From contig JACJYA010000015.1 in the NCBI GenBank assembly GCA_020636315.1, forward strand, positions 167,449-231,448: a stretch of 64,000 nt of DNA. Direction: 5' to 3'. The translations under genes were made by a program, and so were the position numbers. The notes below the pieces were generated by a model. That model was not told the origin of the DNA and did no database searches. It saw only the letters and a list, made by a program, of their open reading frames with translations. This document shows positions 36,761 to 45,583 of this stretch, piece by piece. Position 1 is the stretch's first letter; the number at the start of each line of letters is the position of its first letter. The DNA is from Lewinellaceae bacterium. GTDB lineage: Bacteria; Bacteroidota; Bacteroidia; Chitinophagales; Saprospiraceae.

Positions 36761-37846
36761 TTACAACTGCAGAGGGCCTTTACCTACCTCATCGGCAATC
36801 CACTGCCCCTCTTCACAATAGGATACCAGTTCAGTTTCGATAAAGTTTTCAACTTCCTCTTTTATCCGGCCCGGGTACAACAAGTGGAGGTTGGGGCCTG
36901 CATCCAGGCTAAAGAAGAGCGGGTGCCCGGTATCTTTCCTGTACCCTCTCACTTTTTCGATCAGGCCCAGGGTTTGGGGTTTGATCAGAATATAATTCGA
37001 CGCCATCATCAAAGCGTGCAGGGTAAGAGCTTCAGCTTCCAGAATCTGGCCGAAGGCTTCCAAATCTCCGGTGCGCATGCTCATCAGTAAGGCATGCAGC
37101 CGCTGCCGGGCCTGCTGGTACCGGCTTTCTGCGTAAGGGTTGTTGTCCATTAAGGCATGGCCTGCCCGACTGGATACCGACTTTTGTCCCTTACTCACGA
37201 TCAGAATGGCATCCTGATAGGTGAGGAAAACCTCGTGGGCCTGATCACTGTACGGAATGGCATATAGGTCAGAAGCCCCCTCGATCTCTCCCATAGCCCC
37301 CCATTCCGCCAGGCCGGCATAGATCGACCGGCACGCACTACCCGAGCCGAGCCGGGCGACATACGAAGCCTTCTGACGGAAGGCTTCGTCGTCCTCCAGG
37401 CTGTTGAACAATTCGTCTTCCAAAGAACACAAACAGAGCGCCAGAGCACTCATGCTGGAGGCAGAAGACGCTATGCCGGAAGAATGCGGGAAAGAGTTTC
37501 GAGAATCTATCGACAAGTTGAGCTGCCGCAGAAATGGGAAAATATCAACAATGCTTTCCAGAAATTTCCGAACCTTCTCCTCGAAGGCCGGGTTGGGTTC
37601 TCCTTCAAACAAAAACTCCAGAGCAATTCCCTGGTCAACGCCCGTTTTGGGTTCGTATGCCAGAGTGGTTTCCGTAAAGGCTTTATCCAGAGTAAAACTG
37701 ATGGATGGGTTTCGGGGAAGCTGTCGGCCGTGTTTTCCCCAGTATTTGATAATGGCTAAATTGGAAGGGCTCCGCCAGGTGATGCTGCCCGGTTCAATTT
37801 TACTCGTCTCAATTACCAGCTTCGGATTCGAATAATCTATCGCCAT
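36761..37846 (-). CDS. mvaD: Diphosphomevalonate decarboxylase
   Basis: This 361-residue GHMP-fold enzyme converts diphosphomevalonate, ATP and water into isopentenyl diphosphate, the last step of the mevalonate pathway. Family signs are ITWRSPSNLAIIKYWGKHGR near the start, PSISFTLDKAFTETTLAY, and the GHMP phosphate loop FPHSSGIASSASSMSALALC. The later RLGSGSACRSIYAGLAEWG is the characteristic decarboxylase motif. Several Bacteroidota lineages use the mevalonate route, so a single mvaD with other pathway genes elsewhere is expected. The gene has its own likely promoter (37870-37877). Confidence 0.95.
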   Translation of the reverse strand: MAIDYSNPKLVIETSKIEPGSITWRSPSNLAIIKYWGKHGRQLPRNPSISFTLDKAFTETTLAYEPKTGVDQGIALEFLFEGEPNPAFEEKVRKFLESIVDIFPFLRQLNLSIDSRNSFPHSSGIASSASSMSALALCLCSLEDELFNSLEDDEAFRQKASYVARLGSGSACRSIYAGLAEWGAMGEIEGASDLYAIPYSDQAHEVFLTYQDAILIVSKGQKSVSSRAGHALMDNNPYAESRYQQARQRLHALLMSMRTGDLEAFGQILEAEALTLHALMMASNYILIKPQTLGLIEKVRGYRKDTGHPLFFSLDAGPNLHLLYPGRIKEEVENFIETELVSYCEEGQWIADEVGKGPLQL

Positions 37847-37869
37847 TTATTTCTCTTTTTCTGTGGGTG

Positions 37870-37877
37870 CAAAATTA
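37870..37877 (-). promoter_or_regulatory. Bacteroidota-type -7 element for mvaD
   Basis: The minus strand reads TAATTTTG, matching TAnnTTTG, 24 bp before the mvaD start codon, which predicts a short leader of under 20 nt. A clear -33 TTTG at normal spacing is not seen. Confidence 0.4.
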
Positions 37878-38165
37878 CGCATTTTACAGCCAGCGTTTCT
37901 GCTCAAAACAGCCTGAAAAAAAGGCCTGTATTTTCGCGTATTCCTGGCCGATGTACAGGAAAAACCATTTTGCGCAAAATATCCGGCCTTTAACAGGGAT
38001 AAAAACAATGATTTACATTTGAATATCAGAAAAATAAAATAATTTAAAACACTGTAAATTAGTTAATTAAACAATCAAATTACAAAAAAAATTATTTATA
38101 CCCATCAAAACAGATCCGGCGGTGTTTCAATTCAATCTCAGCTCATTTTTTTCGCTTTTCCCCGA
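37878..38165. other. AT-rich intergenic stretch without genes
   Basis: About 290 bp with long A/T tracts, especially 38020-38100, between mvaD and the terminator of the M1 peptidase gene. No open frame, tRNA or strong hairpin is seen. It probably holds upstream promoter sequence for mvaD. Confidence 0.5.
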
Positions 38166-38206
38166 AAAAACAAAAAATCAGGGCTCACTGGCCGGCGAGC
38201 CCTGAT
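38166..38206 (-). terminator. Rho-independent terminator of the M1 peptidase gene
   Basis: Arms ATCAGGGCTC (38177-38186) and GAGCCCTGAT (38197-38206) are followed on the minus strand by TTTTTGTTTTTTC. It lies 6 bp after the stop codon at 38212. Confidence 0.85.
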
Positions 38207-38211
38207 CCGGG

Positions 38212-40569
38212 TTAATGGGTTCCCTCAACTTTACTCCTTGCCCTTCTGGCCCGTTGCATGGGATTCTCCCCCTCTTCATTCCAACGTTCGTTTTTCTTTC
38301 TGAACAACTCAAAGCGGCTGATCTCCTGCCGGGGTGGAAAATAATTATTGCCGGTATCGGTATCGGCAGTTTCCAGGTAGGGGTCCAGAATGATCCGGCT
38401 GATCTCTTTCCCGGTTACAAATACTTTGGTGGCCCGCTCCTGATTCAGCCGCCAGATCTCGGCAGGAATACGGTGTTCTTCAGAAGTCCCATCTGTAAAT
38501 TCGAACCGAAGGATAATGGGCATAACCAGGCCTCCAATATTTCGGAATGCCAGTTCATAGTAATTTTTACCTGCCATCAGGAGTTCTTTCTCCTTCGGAT
38601 TGAGTTTTGAAAGGTATTTCTGATAATCTTCTTTATCCAGTATGCTTACCGCAAGGGGGTCATAATCCGTGTAAAAGTCCCGCAGTTCCGCATCAATTTC
38701 ATCCTGAGTTTTTTCGATCTCTTTTTCATTGCGGATGCTGCTGATGTTTCGGGGTGCATTTTTCAGTTCTTCCCGCGCGATGCTGTTTTCAACCTCCGGG
38801 TTTTTGGTATCCGCGCGATACCATTTCACGCCTTCGATACCGATATCGACATGGTCGGTGGTAAAAAACCAACCCCGCCAGAACCAATCCAGGTCGATGG
38901 CCGATGCGTCTTCCATAGTCCGGAAGAAGTCGGCAGGAGAGGGGTGTTTAAATTTCCAGCGGTTGGCGTAGGTTTTGAAAGCAAAGTCAAAAAGTTCACG
39001 CCCCATGATCGTTTCCCGGAGGATATTCAGGGCAGTGGCTGGTTTGCCGTAGGCATTATTACCGAACTGAAATATAGATTCGGAATTGGTCATAATGGGA
39101 GAGATTTTATCTTTATCTCCCTTCATATAATCGACGATTTTATAGGCGGGCCCCCGGCGGGAAGGATAATCCCTTTCCCACTGTTGTTCGGTGAGGTACT
39201 GTACAAAGGAGTTGAGCCCTTCGTCCATCCAGGTCCATTGGCGTTCATCGGAATTGACGATCATAGGGAAGTAGTTGTGGCCTACTTCATGAATGATCAC
39301 ACCGATCATACCGTATTTGGTGCGTTCTGTGTAGGTTCCGTCTTTTTCCGGCCGGCCGAAGTTGAAGCAGATCATGGGGTATTCCATGCCGATTTGTTTG
39401 GCGTTGATGGACCAGGCCACCGGATAGGGGTAATCAAAAGTATAATGGGAGTACCATTTGAGGGTATGCGCGACGACTTTAGTGGAATACATTCCCCAAA
39501 GTGGGTTGCCTTCTTTGGGATACATCGACATGGCTAATACGACATTACCATCGCTCATTTCAACTCCCATAGCATCCCAGATAAATTTTCGGGAAGAGGC
39601 GAAAGCAAAATCGCGTACGTTATCCGCTTTGAACTTCCAGGTTTTCTTCGACGCCGACTTCTCTTTTTCATTTGCGCGGGCTTCCTCTTCGGAGACGATG
39701 ATGACCGGAGTATTTCTTTCCCGCCGGGCTTGCTCCAGTTTTTCTATCTGTTTCCGGGTAAGGATCTCATCCTTATTCTGAAGCGTACCGGTTGCTGCGA
39801 CGTAGTGGTCGGCCGGCACCGTTATCGACACCTCATAATCTCCGAAAGGAAGCGTGAATTCACCTCTTCCCAGGAATTGCTTATTCTGCCATCCTTCCAC
39901 ATCATTATAGACGGCCATCCTGGGAAAAAACTGAGCGATGGTGTACAGGTAATTGTCATCCTCCCGGAAATATTCATATCCGGAGCGCCCTCCGATCTCC
40001 ATGCGGTCATTGACATTATACCACCACTTGACTCTGAAACTGAACTTTTCCCCCGGCATCAGGGGTTGGGGAGGGTCCACCCTCATCATGGTTTTGACTA
40101 TGTGATAAGGTAAAGATTCACCATTGGCCGTTTGAACATATTCGAGTTTGAATCCTCCATCAAAATCCGGCTCCAGTTCCTTCAGCTCGCGGAGGCTCAT
40201 ACTGTCACTCATTTCACTGGTGTTGGTTTTGTAGGTATCCGAATCCTTGGCTCTTCTGTTCTGATCGAGCTGTACCCAGAGATAGTCCAGTGGGTCAGGG
40301 GAGTTGTTGTGATAGGTTATGACTTCCTCTCCATATATCCGTTGTTGCTCATCGTCAAGCTCAACGGAGATCTTATAGTCCGCTTTTTGTTGCCAGTACA
40401 AATGGCCGGGAGCTCCCGAAGCGGTCCGATAGACATTGGGAGTAGGCAACTCCTGATAAAGTTGCCGGAATTTATTCTTGTTGGTATGTTCTTCCTGCTG
40501 GGCAAACAGCAGCCCGGAAGAGGCCAGAAGAATAGTACAAAGTAGAAACAGTCGTTGCTTTTTTGACAT
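38212..40569 (-). CDS. Exported M1-family zinc metallopeptidase
   Basis: This 785-residue protein has a signal peptide (MSKKQRLFLLCTILLASSGL, cleavage near FAQ/Q). The gluzincin motif HEVGH (427-431), 18 residues and E450 in WMDEGLNSF coordinate zinc. The exopeptidase GAMEN-like motif is replaced by IGMEYPMICFNFG, as in the bacterial M1 subgroup with a degenerate substrate loop. The N-terminal beta domain (KISVELDDEQQRIYGEEVIT) is typical. It likely trims peptides in the periplasm. The C-terminal region is highly charged (FELFRKKNERWNEEGE, RARRARSKVE). It stands alone with its own terminator, and a parS site lies in the 122 bp before it. Confidence 0.9.
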   Translation of the reverse strand: MSKKQRLFLLCTILLASSGLLFAQQEEHTNKNKFRQLYQELPTPNVYRTASGAPGHLYWQQKADYKISVELDDEQQRIYGEEVITYHNNSPDPLDYLWVQLDQNRRAKDSDTYKTNTSEMSDSMSLRELKELEPDFDGGFKLEYVQTANGESLPYHIVKTMMRVDPPQPLMPGEKFSFRVKWWYNVNDRMEIGGRSGYEYFREDDNYLYTIAQFFPRMAVYNDVEGWQNKQFLGRGEFTLPFGDYEVSITVPADHYVAATGTLQNKDEILTRKQIEKLEQARRERNTPVIIVSEEEARANEKEKSASKKTWKFKADNVRDFAFASSRKFIWDAMGVEMSDGNVVLAMSMYPKEGNPLWGMYSTKVVAHTLKWYSHYTFDYPYPVAWSINAKQIGMEYPMICFNFGRPEKDGTYTERTKYGMIGVIIHEVGHNYFPMIVNSDERQWTWMDEGLNSFVQYLTEQQWERDYPSRRGPAYKIVDYMKGDKDKISPIMTNSESIFQFGNNAYGKPATALNILRETIMGRELFDFAFKTYANRWKFKHPSPADFFRTMEDASAIDLDWFWRGWFFTTDHVDIGIEGVKWYRADTKNPEVENSIAREELKNAPRNISSIRNEKEIEKTQDEIDAELRDFYTDYDPLAVSILDKEDYQKYLSKLNPKEKELLMAGKNYYELAFRNIGGLVMPIILRFEFTDGTSEEHRIPAEIWRLNQERATKVFVTGKEISRIILDPYLETADTDTGNNYFPPRQEISRFELFRKKNERWNEEGENPMQRARRARSKVEGTH

Positions 40570-40665
40570 GGCGATTGGATTTGGTGAAAAAAACAGGGAG
40601 TATAAAAATAAAAAAAGGGCAAGGGCTTAGCTATAACTCCGGAGAAAAGAAATTGTTTAGCAAAA

Positions 40666-40681
40666 TGTTCCACGTGGAACA
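40666..40681. other. parS centromere site, perfect palindrome
   Basis: TGTTCCACGTGGAACA is a perfect 16-bp palindrome identical to the well known chromosomal parS form bound by ParB (consensus TGTTNCACGTGNAACA). It lies between thrC and the M1 peptidase gene. A second near-perfect copy is 364 bp away. Confidence 0.85.
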
Positions 40682-40691
40682 ACAACTTTGG

Positions 40692-42011
40692 TCAGGCAAG
40701 ATTATCCATTAACCACTTTTTAAACCCATTGAAATCATTCGACAAATGAATAGCCCTTTTCTCTCTTTCAGCAAGAATGGCCAGCCTTTCAGGCACTTCA
40801 ATTTTCTCATTCAAAATAGATTCAACTTCATCCAGAAATTTCGCGGGGTGGGCAGTCTCCAGGATCACTCCTTTAGTATTGGAATATTGCTGCTGGAACC
40901 GGCAAAGCGCCAGGTATCCAACTGCACCATGAGGGTCAATAATGTACCCGAACTTTCGATAGACTTCAGCCACAGCTTGCCGGGTTTGTTCATCATTGAA
41001 TGCATAACCGGTTATGGATTTGCGCATATTGTTCCACGTGGAACCTTCCTCCTTTCCTTCGCAGAGGTCCAGCATGCGGGCAAAATTGGAGGGGTTACCT
41101 ACGTCCATTGCATTACTCAGGGTAGGCACGGAGGGGCGGGGGTTGAAGAGGGCGGATTCAAGGTATTCGGGCACTACATCGTTCACATTAGTCGCGGCGA
41201 TAAAATGATGGATTGGAAGCCCCATTCTCTGGGCCATCAACCCGGCTGTGAGGTTGCCAAAATTTCCACTTGGTACGCAGAAAACAACCTCACGCCCGTC
41301 ATCCGGAAGTTGTTTGAAGGCTTCGAAATAATAAAAAGTCTGGGGAATTAGCCTGGAGATATTGATCGAATTGGCGGATGTTAACCTGATCTTCCGGGTG
41401 AGTTCACTATCCAGAAAGGCCTGCTTGACCATCGACTGGCAATCATCAAAAGTGCCGTCCACTTCCAGGGCAGTTATGTTGTGCCCAAGGGTAGTAAGCT
41501 GCTTTTCCTGAAGCATAGACACCTTACCGGAAGGGTAGAGGATGACTACTCTGGCGCCTGGCGCCTGAAGAAACCCGGCGGCGACCGCTCCGCCGGTATC
41601 TCCGGAAGTGGCAACCAGAATAACCAGTTCTCTTTCTTCTCCCTGATTGAAATAACTCATCAGCTGCGCCATAAACCGGGCGCCAAAATCTTTGAAAGCC
41701 AGTGAAGGGCCATGAAACAGTTCAAGGACGTATTTCTCTGCGTCGAGCCTGGCCAACGGAGCGGGGAAATTCACTGCATTATAAACAATATCTTTCAGGT
41801 CGTTATCGGGAATGGCGTGCTCAAAAAGAGACCGGCAGACCGTAAAGGCAATTTCCTGAAAAGAAAAACCGGAAAGTTCATTCAGGAATGCTTCCGGCAG
41901 GCGGGGTATCTCAACCGGCATATACAGGCCATTATCATCGGGTAAGCCCTTCAATACCGCTTCCTTCAATTGAGTAAAAGCCTTTTTATTTTTGGTGCTG
42001 TACAATCTCAT
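40692..42011 (-). CDS. thrC: Threonine synthase
   Basis: This 439-residue PLP enzyme converts O-phosphohomoserine into threonine. The PLP lysine is in GPSLAFKDFGARFMAQLM, and the phosphate-binding and substrate motifs ILVATSGDTGGAVAAGF and VVILYPSGKVSMLQEKQL are typical. The start at 42011 (MRLYSTKNKKAF) agrees with the family; the frame reaches 42086 only by reading into thrB. It lies 4 bp after thrB in a thrA-thrB-thrC operon. A parS copy (41030-41045) lies inside its coding sequence. Confidence 0.96.
   Translation of the reverse strand: MRLYSTKNKKAFTQLKEAVLKGLPDDNGLYMPVEIPRLPEAFLNELSGFSFQEIAFTVCRSLFEHAIPDNDLKDIVYNAVNFPAPLARLDAEKYVLELFHGPSLAFKDFGARFMAQLMSYFNQGEERELVILVATSGDTGGAVAAGFLQAPGARVVILYPSGKVSMLQEKQLTTLGHNITALEVDGTFDDCQSMVKQAFLDSELTRKIRLTSANSINISRLIPQTFYYFEAFKQLPDDGREVVFCVPSGNFGNLTAGLMAQRMGLPIHHFIAATNVNDVVPEYLESALFNPRPSVPTLSNAMDVGNPSNFARMLDLCEGKEEGSTWNNMRKSITGYAFNDEQTRQAVAEVYRKFGYIIDPHGAVGYLALCRFQQQYSNTKGVILETAHPAKFLDEVESILNEKIEVPERLAILAEREKRAIHLSNDFNGFKKWLMDNLA
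41030..41045. other. Second parS site, inside thrC
   Basis: TGTTCCACGTGGAACC matches the perfect site at 40666 in 15 of 16 positions. It is read as coding sequence within thrC, which is usual for parS sites. Two sites this close strongly argue against chance. Confidence 0.8.
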
Positions 42012-42015
42012 TGTA

Positions 42016-42948
42016 TTATAGTTTAACTGCCCCTTCCTGATTAACAGGAGAGATAAAAAGGTCGTTCTGTATATTGGCCTTATCAAATATCCGCTTCATT
42101 GCCAATCCTGCCTCTTCCGCAATCAGGCTGTTCGCGCTCAGGGCAAAAATGGACGGCCCTGCACCCGATATGCTGCAACCAAGGGCTCCCGCCGTTAATG
42201 CTGCTTCTTTTACCTCCTGAAAATAGGGTATGAGCTGAGCTCGCTGAGGTTCTATAATAACATCTTTCAGAGAGCGTCCGATCAAATCCAGGTCAGATTG
42301 ATAGAGCCCGACAAGCAACCCTGCCAGGTTGCCATTCTGCCGGATGCACTGCTCTAAAGAGACTGTACTGCTCAATACACTACGCGCATCCTTGGTCAGG
42401 ATCTCAACATGAGGGTATATGACAGTGGCATGAATGCCGGCGGGGACCGGAAGGCGATGGACATCCAGGTCTTCATTACTTCGAATCAGAACCATGCCAC
42501 CGATCAGAGAAGGAGCGACATTGTCCGCATGATAGGCTCCATCTGCAATCTGCTCTCCCAGAACGGCAAAAGGTAGCAAAGCTCGTTTTTCCAGCGGGCG
42601 CCCTAAAAGTTCGTTAACGGCCATCACCCCTCCGGCCGCACTTGCTGCGCTCGACCCCAGTCCGCTGCCAAAAGGCATCTTCTTGTGTATTTCCAGCTCG
42701 ATCCCACGCCTTTCTTCACCCAGATGTTCCAGTAATTTAAGAGCGGCAAAACCAGCAGTGTTCTTAACAATATCGAACGGCAGCTTACCCCTGGCGCCGG
42801 TTATCCTGGTGATGCGCAAACCAGAGGTATCTGAAAAACGGGCGATGATCTCATCCCCTGGCCTTTCCAGGGCGAAACCCAATATATCGAAGCCTACGGC
42901 AACATTGGCAACAGTCGCGGGGGCAAAAACCTTTATTCCTGCATTCAT
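42016..42948 (-). CDS. thrB: Homoserine kinase
   Basis: This 310-residue GHMP kinase phosphorylates homoserine with ATP. The N-terminal motif is VFAPATVANVAVGFDILGFA, the phosphate loop KKMPFGSGLGSSAASAAGG, and the third motif GCSISGAGPSIFALS. It shares one base with the thrA stop (TAATG arrangement) and ends 4 bp before thrC, so the three genes are translated from one message. Confidence 0.96.
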   Translation of the reverse strand: MNAGIKVFAPATVANVAVGFDILGFALERPGDEIIARFSDTSGLRITRITGARGKLPFDIVKNTAGFAALKLLEHLGEERRGIELEIHKKMPFGSGLGSSAASAAGGVMAVNELLGRPLEKRALLPFAVLGEQIADGAYHADNVAPSLIGGMVLIRSNEDLDVHRLPVPAGIHATVIYPHVEILTKDARSVLSSTVSLEQCIRQNGNLAGLLVGLYQSDLDLIGRSLKDVIIEPQRAQLIPYFQEVKEAALTAGALGCSISGAGPSIFALSANSLIAEEAGLAMKRIFDKANIQNDLFISPVNQEGAVKL

Positions 42949-45404
42949 TATGATAAGTAATTCCCGATCGTGATTATTTCGGCAAACAGCCCGGCAGCTG
43001 TAACTTCCGCCCCGGCCCCCGGGCCACGAACCACCAGCGGGCGGTCCTTGTAGCGTTCAGTAGTAAAAACGATCATGTTGTCGCTACCACTCAGGGTATA
43101 AAAAGGATCATTGGCATCCACCTTCTGCAAACCGATTGAAGCCCGGCCTTCCTCCAGCCGGGCAATCATCCTCAGTACTTTATCCTCCGTTTCTGCGTCG
43201 GCCCGGAGTTTTTCGAACTGCTCATCAGCCTTTGCCAGTTCCTTCATAAAACCTTCAACCGTTTCGGCTGCCTGACAGGCCTCAGGAAGTATATTTTCTA
43301 CCTCAATATCTTTTGCCTCCAGGGGAAGCCCGGTCTCTCTGGCCAAGATGGCCAGTTTCCGCCTTACATCAATACCGTTCAGGTCAATCCGGGGATCGGG
43401 TTCTGTAAACCCTCTCCGGCGCGCCTCAGCTACCACCTCGTTGAATTTCACGCCTTCTTTGAATGTATTGAAGATAAAGGAAAGAGAACCGGAAAGGACG
43501 CCTTCGATCTTAAGGATGCGGTCACCACTATTGATGAGGTCATTCAGGGTGGATATGACCGGCAGGCCGGCCCCGACATTCGTCTCGTAGTTGAACTGTA
43601 CACCCCGCTTCTTCGCAATGGCCTTTAACCTTTGATACTGCAGGTAACCCGAAGAAGTGGCAATTTTGTTGGGCGTAGAGATAGAAATGCTGGAATCCAG
43701 AATGGATTCATAGTAACTGGCAACTTTTTCATTGGCCGTATTATCGACAAAAATGGTATTGGAAAGGTTCAGCTCTTTCATTCTGCCAATGAAGATAGCA
43801 AGGTCCATAGCCGTCTCGGACTGCCCGAGTGATTCCTCCCAGTTGTCCAGCGTAATACCCTCTTCCCGAAAGAGCATTTTCCGGCTATTCCCTAACCCCA
43901 CAATCCGGATCTCAAGATTGCGCTGCTCTTTCAGAAATTTACTCTGCTCCCGGATCTGCCGAATCAGGGTGCTGCCGATCAGCCCAACCCCCACCATGAA
44001 CAGGTGCAACTCTTTGGTATCGGAGAGGAAGAAAGCTTCGTGAAGAGCGTTGAGTGCCTTGGCCTCATCCGGGCGGTTGATCACTACCGAAATATTCAGC
44101 TCCGAAGACCCCTGGGCAATAGCCACGGCATTGATGCCATTTTTACCCAGTGCCTGAAATAGCCGGCCGGATATCCCGGGCTGGTAGCGCATATTTTCTC
44201 CTATAATGGCCACCACGGAAAGGTCCTCCTCTATTTTCACCGGATCGACGATGCCCATATTCATTTCATACTCAAACTCATGCTCTACTCTTCTTTTTGC
44301 CTTGTTGGCCAGTTGCGGCTGAATGGCAAAACTGATGGAATGCTCTGAAGACCCCTGGGTAATGAGAATGACATTGATCCCTCCCTGTGCCAGAGCGGTA
44401 AAGAGGCGGCCGGCGATTCCAGGCACACCGAATAAGCCACTACCTGATAAGGTGAGCAATGCAATATTGCTGATCGAGGATATGCCTTTTACGGCGTGTT
44501 TACCCAGATCCGCCTTGTCGGAAATTAAGGTGCCCTCAAAAGACGGATTAAAGGTATTTTTAATATAAAGAGGGATCTTTTTTACCAGTGCCGGCTGTAG
44601 AGTAGGAGGATAGATCACCTTGGCGCCGAAGTGAGACATCTCCATAGCTTCAGCGTAAGTCATGCTGCTGATGGTAAACGCCCGCTTTACCATACGGGGG
44701 TCGGCAGTAAGCACACCGTCCACATCCGTCCATATTTCGATCACACTGGCATCCAGGCCGGCGGCGATCAGCGAAGCAGTATAATCAGAGCCTCCACGCC
44801 CCAATGTGGTGGTCAACCCGCCTCTCGCGGAGGCAATAAACCCCGTAACAACCTGTACTTCAGGGTTTTGAGAATAATACTCCCTGATCTTCTGGTAGGT
44901 AAGGCTGAAATCGACATTAGCCGCCCCAAAAGATTTATCGGTTTTGATGACCTTTCTGGCATCCAGATAACTGGCATTAATCCCGCTTTGTCGCAAGACA
45001 TGAGAGATGATAAAAGCTGAGCTCCGTTCGCCGAAGCTAAGCACGTAATCCATAGTCCGGAGAGAGGCTTCCCGAACCAGGAAGATACCATAGAGCAGGT
45101 TCCGGAGTACATCGTGGTTATTCTCCAACTCGGGATATACCGTACTCCTGTATTCCCCTTCAAGCAATTCGTTGACTGCTTCAAGGTGCCGGCGGCTGAA
45201 GGCCTCAAAATGTTCCAGATAGGCCTCGTCTCCTTTTGCCGCCAGGCTACTCATTTCGATGAGGCTATCCGTAACGCCACCAAAAGCTGAAAAAACGACC
45301 GTAAACTTTTCTCCTTTGGTGTAATACCCTTTCAGAATGTTTACGATTCTGCGAATACGTTCCGGTTTTGCGACGGATGAACCGCCAAACTTCAGCACTT
45401 TCAT
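42948..45404 (-). CDS. thrA: Bifunctional aspartokinase/homoserine dehydrogenase
   Basis: This 818-residue fusion carries out the first and third steps from aspartate to homoserine. The aspartokinase comes first (KFGGSS at 4-9, LGRGGSDYTASLIAAGLDA). Two ACT domains (about 310-455; VPGIAGRLFTALAQGGINVI and QPGISGRLFQALGKNGINAV) bind the feedback inhibitor, probably threonine. The dehydrogenase follows (about 460-818; LFMVGVGLIGSTLIRQI, SIFNTFKEG-like LSFIFNTFKEGVKFNEVV, TEPDPRIDLNGIDVRRKLAI). It is the first gene of thrABC. A TAnnTTTG box at 45484-45491 is the likely promoter, and a 24-codon leader frame overlaps its start by ATGA. Confidence 0.96.
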   Translation of the reverse strand: MKVLKFGGSSVAKPERIRRIVNILKGYYTKGEKFTVVFSAFGGVTDSLIEMSSLAAKGDEAYLEHFEAFSRRHLEAVNELLEGEYRSTVYPELENNHDVLRNLLYGIFLVREASLRTMDYVLSFGERSSAFIISHVLRQSGINASYLDARKVIKTDKSFGAANVDFSLTYQKIREYYSQNPEVQVVTGFIASARGGLTTTLGRGGSDYTASLIAAGLDASVIEIWTDVDGVLTADPRMVKRAFTISSMTYAEAMEMSHFGAKVIYPPTLQPALVKKIPLYIKNTFNPSFEGTLISDKADLGKHAVKGISSISNIALLTLSGSGLFGVPGIAGRLFTALAQGGINVILITQGSSEHSISFAIQPQLANKAKRRVEHEFEYEMNMGIVDPVKIEEDLSVVAIIGENMRYQPGISGRLFQALGKNGINAVAIAQGSSELNISVVINRPDEAKALNALHEAFFLSDTKELHLFMVGVGLIGSTLIRQIREQSKFLKEQRNLEIRIVGLGNSRKMLFREEGITLDNWEESLGQSETAMDLAIFIGRMKELNLSNTIFVDNTANEKVASYYESILDSSISISTPNKIATSSGYLQYQRLKAIAKKRGVQFNYETNVGAGLPVISTLNDLINSGDRILKIEGVLSGSLSFIFNTFKEGVKFNEVVAEARRRGFTEPDPRIDLNGIDVRRKLAILARETGLPLEAKDIEVENILPEACQAAETVEGFMKELAKADEQFEKLRADAETEDKVLRMIARLEEGRASIGLQKVDANDPFYTLSGSDNMIVFTTERYKDRPLVVRGPGAGAEVTAAGLFAEIITIGNYLS

Positions 45405-45475
45405 TTCCAGTATTGATTTAGGGTTTTCTCGCGAAGCGGAAAGAGGTCAATGTGAGGCCAGGGCAAATGAATCAT
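45401..45475 (-). CDS. Possible leader peptide overlapping the thrA start
   Basis: A minus-strand ATG at 45475 opens 24 codons (MIHLPWPHIDLFPLREKTLN then QYWK) and ends with TGA inside ATGA, the first bases of thrA. It holds a single threonine and no isoleucine run, so a classical attenuator is unlikely. Translational coupling is possible. The ATG lies very close to the start of transcription expected from the -7 box, so it may not be used. Confidence 0.25.
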   Translation of the reverse strand: MIHLPWPHIDLFPLREKTLNQYWK

Positions 45476-45483
45476 CGAAGATG

Positions 45484-45491
45484 CAAAAGTA
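45484..45491 (-). promoter_or_regulatory. Bacteroidota-type -7 element for thrABC
   Basis: The minus strand reads TACTTTTG, matching TAnnTTTG, 80 bp upstream of thrA. The leader would be about 70 nt. No clear TTTG is found at -33. Confidence 0.45.
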
Positions 45492-45583
45492 TAGTGCTCC
45501 GGTGATATATGGTACTTTTCCAGGTATTTTATGCAGGCTGGCGAACAGAAGCCGGAAAACAGGAAAGGCCAAACAGGCCAGGT

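Noticed and set aside
40702..40710. DnaA-box-like TTATCCATT close to the parS site
   Set aside because: Only 7 of 9 matches to TTATCCACA, a single copy, and inside the thrC coding sequence; not enough for an origin.
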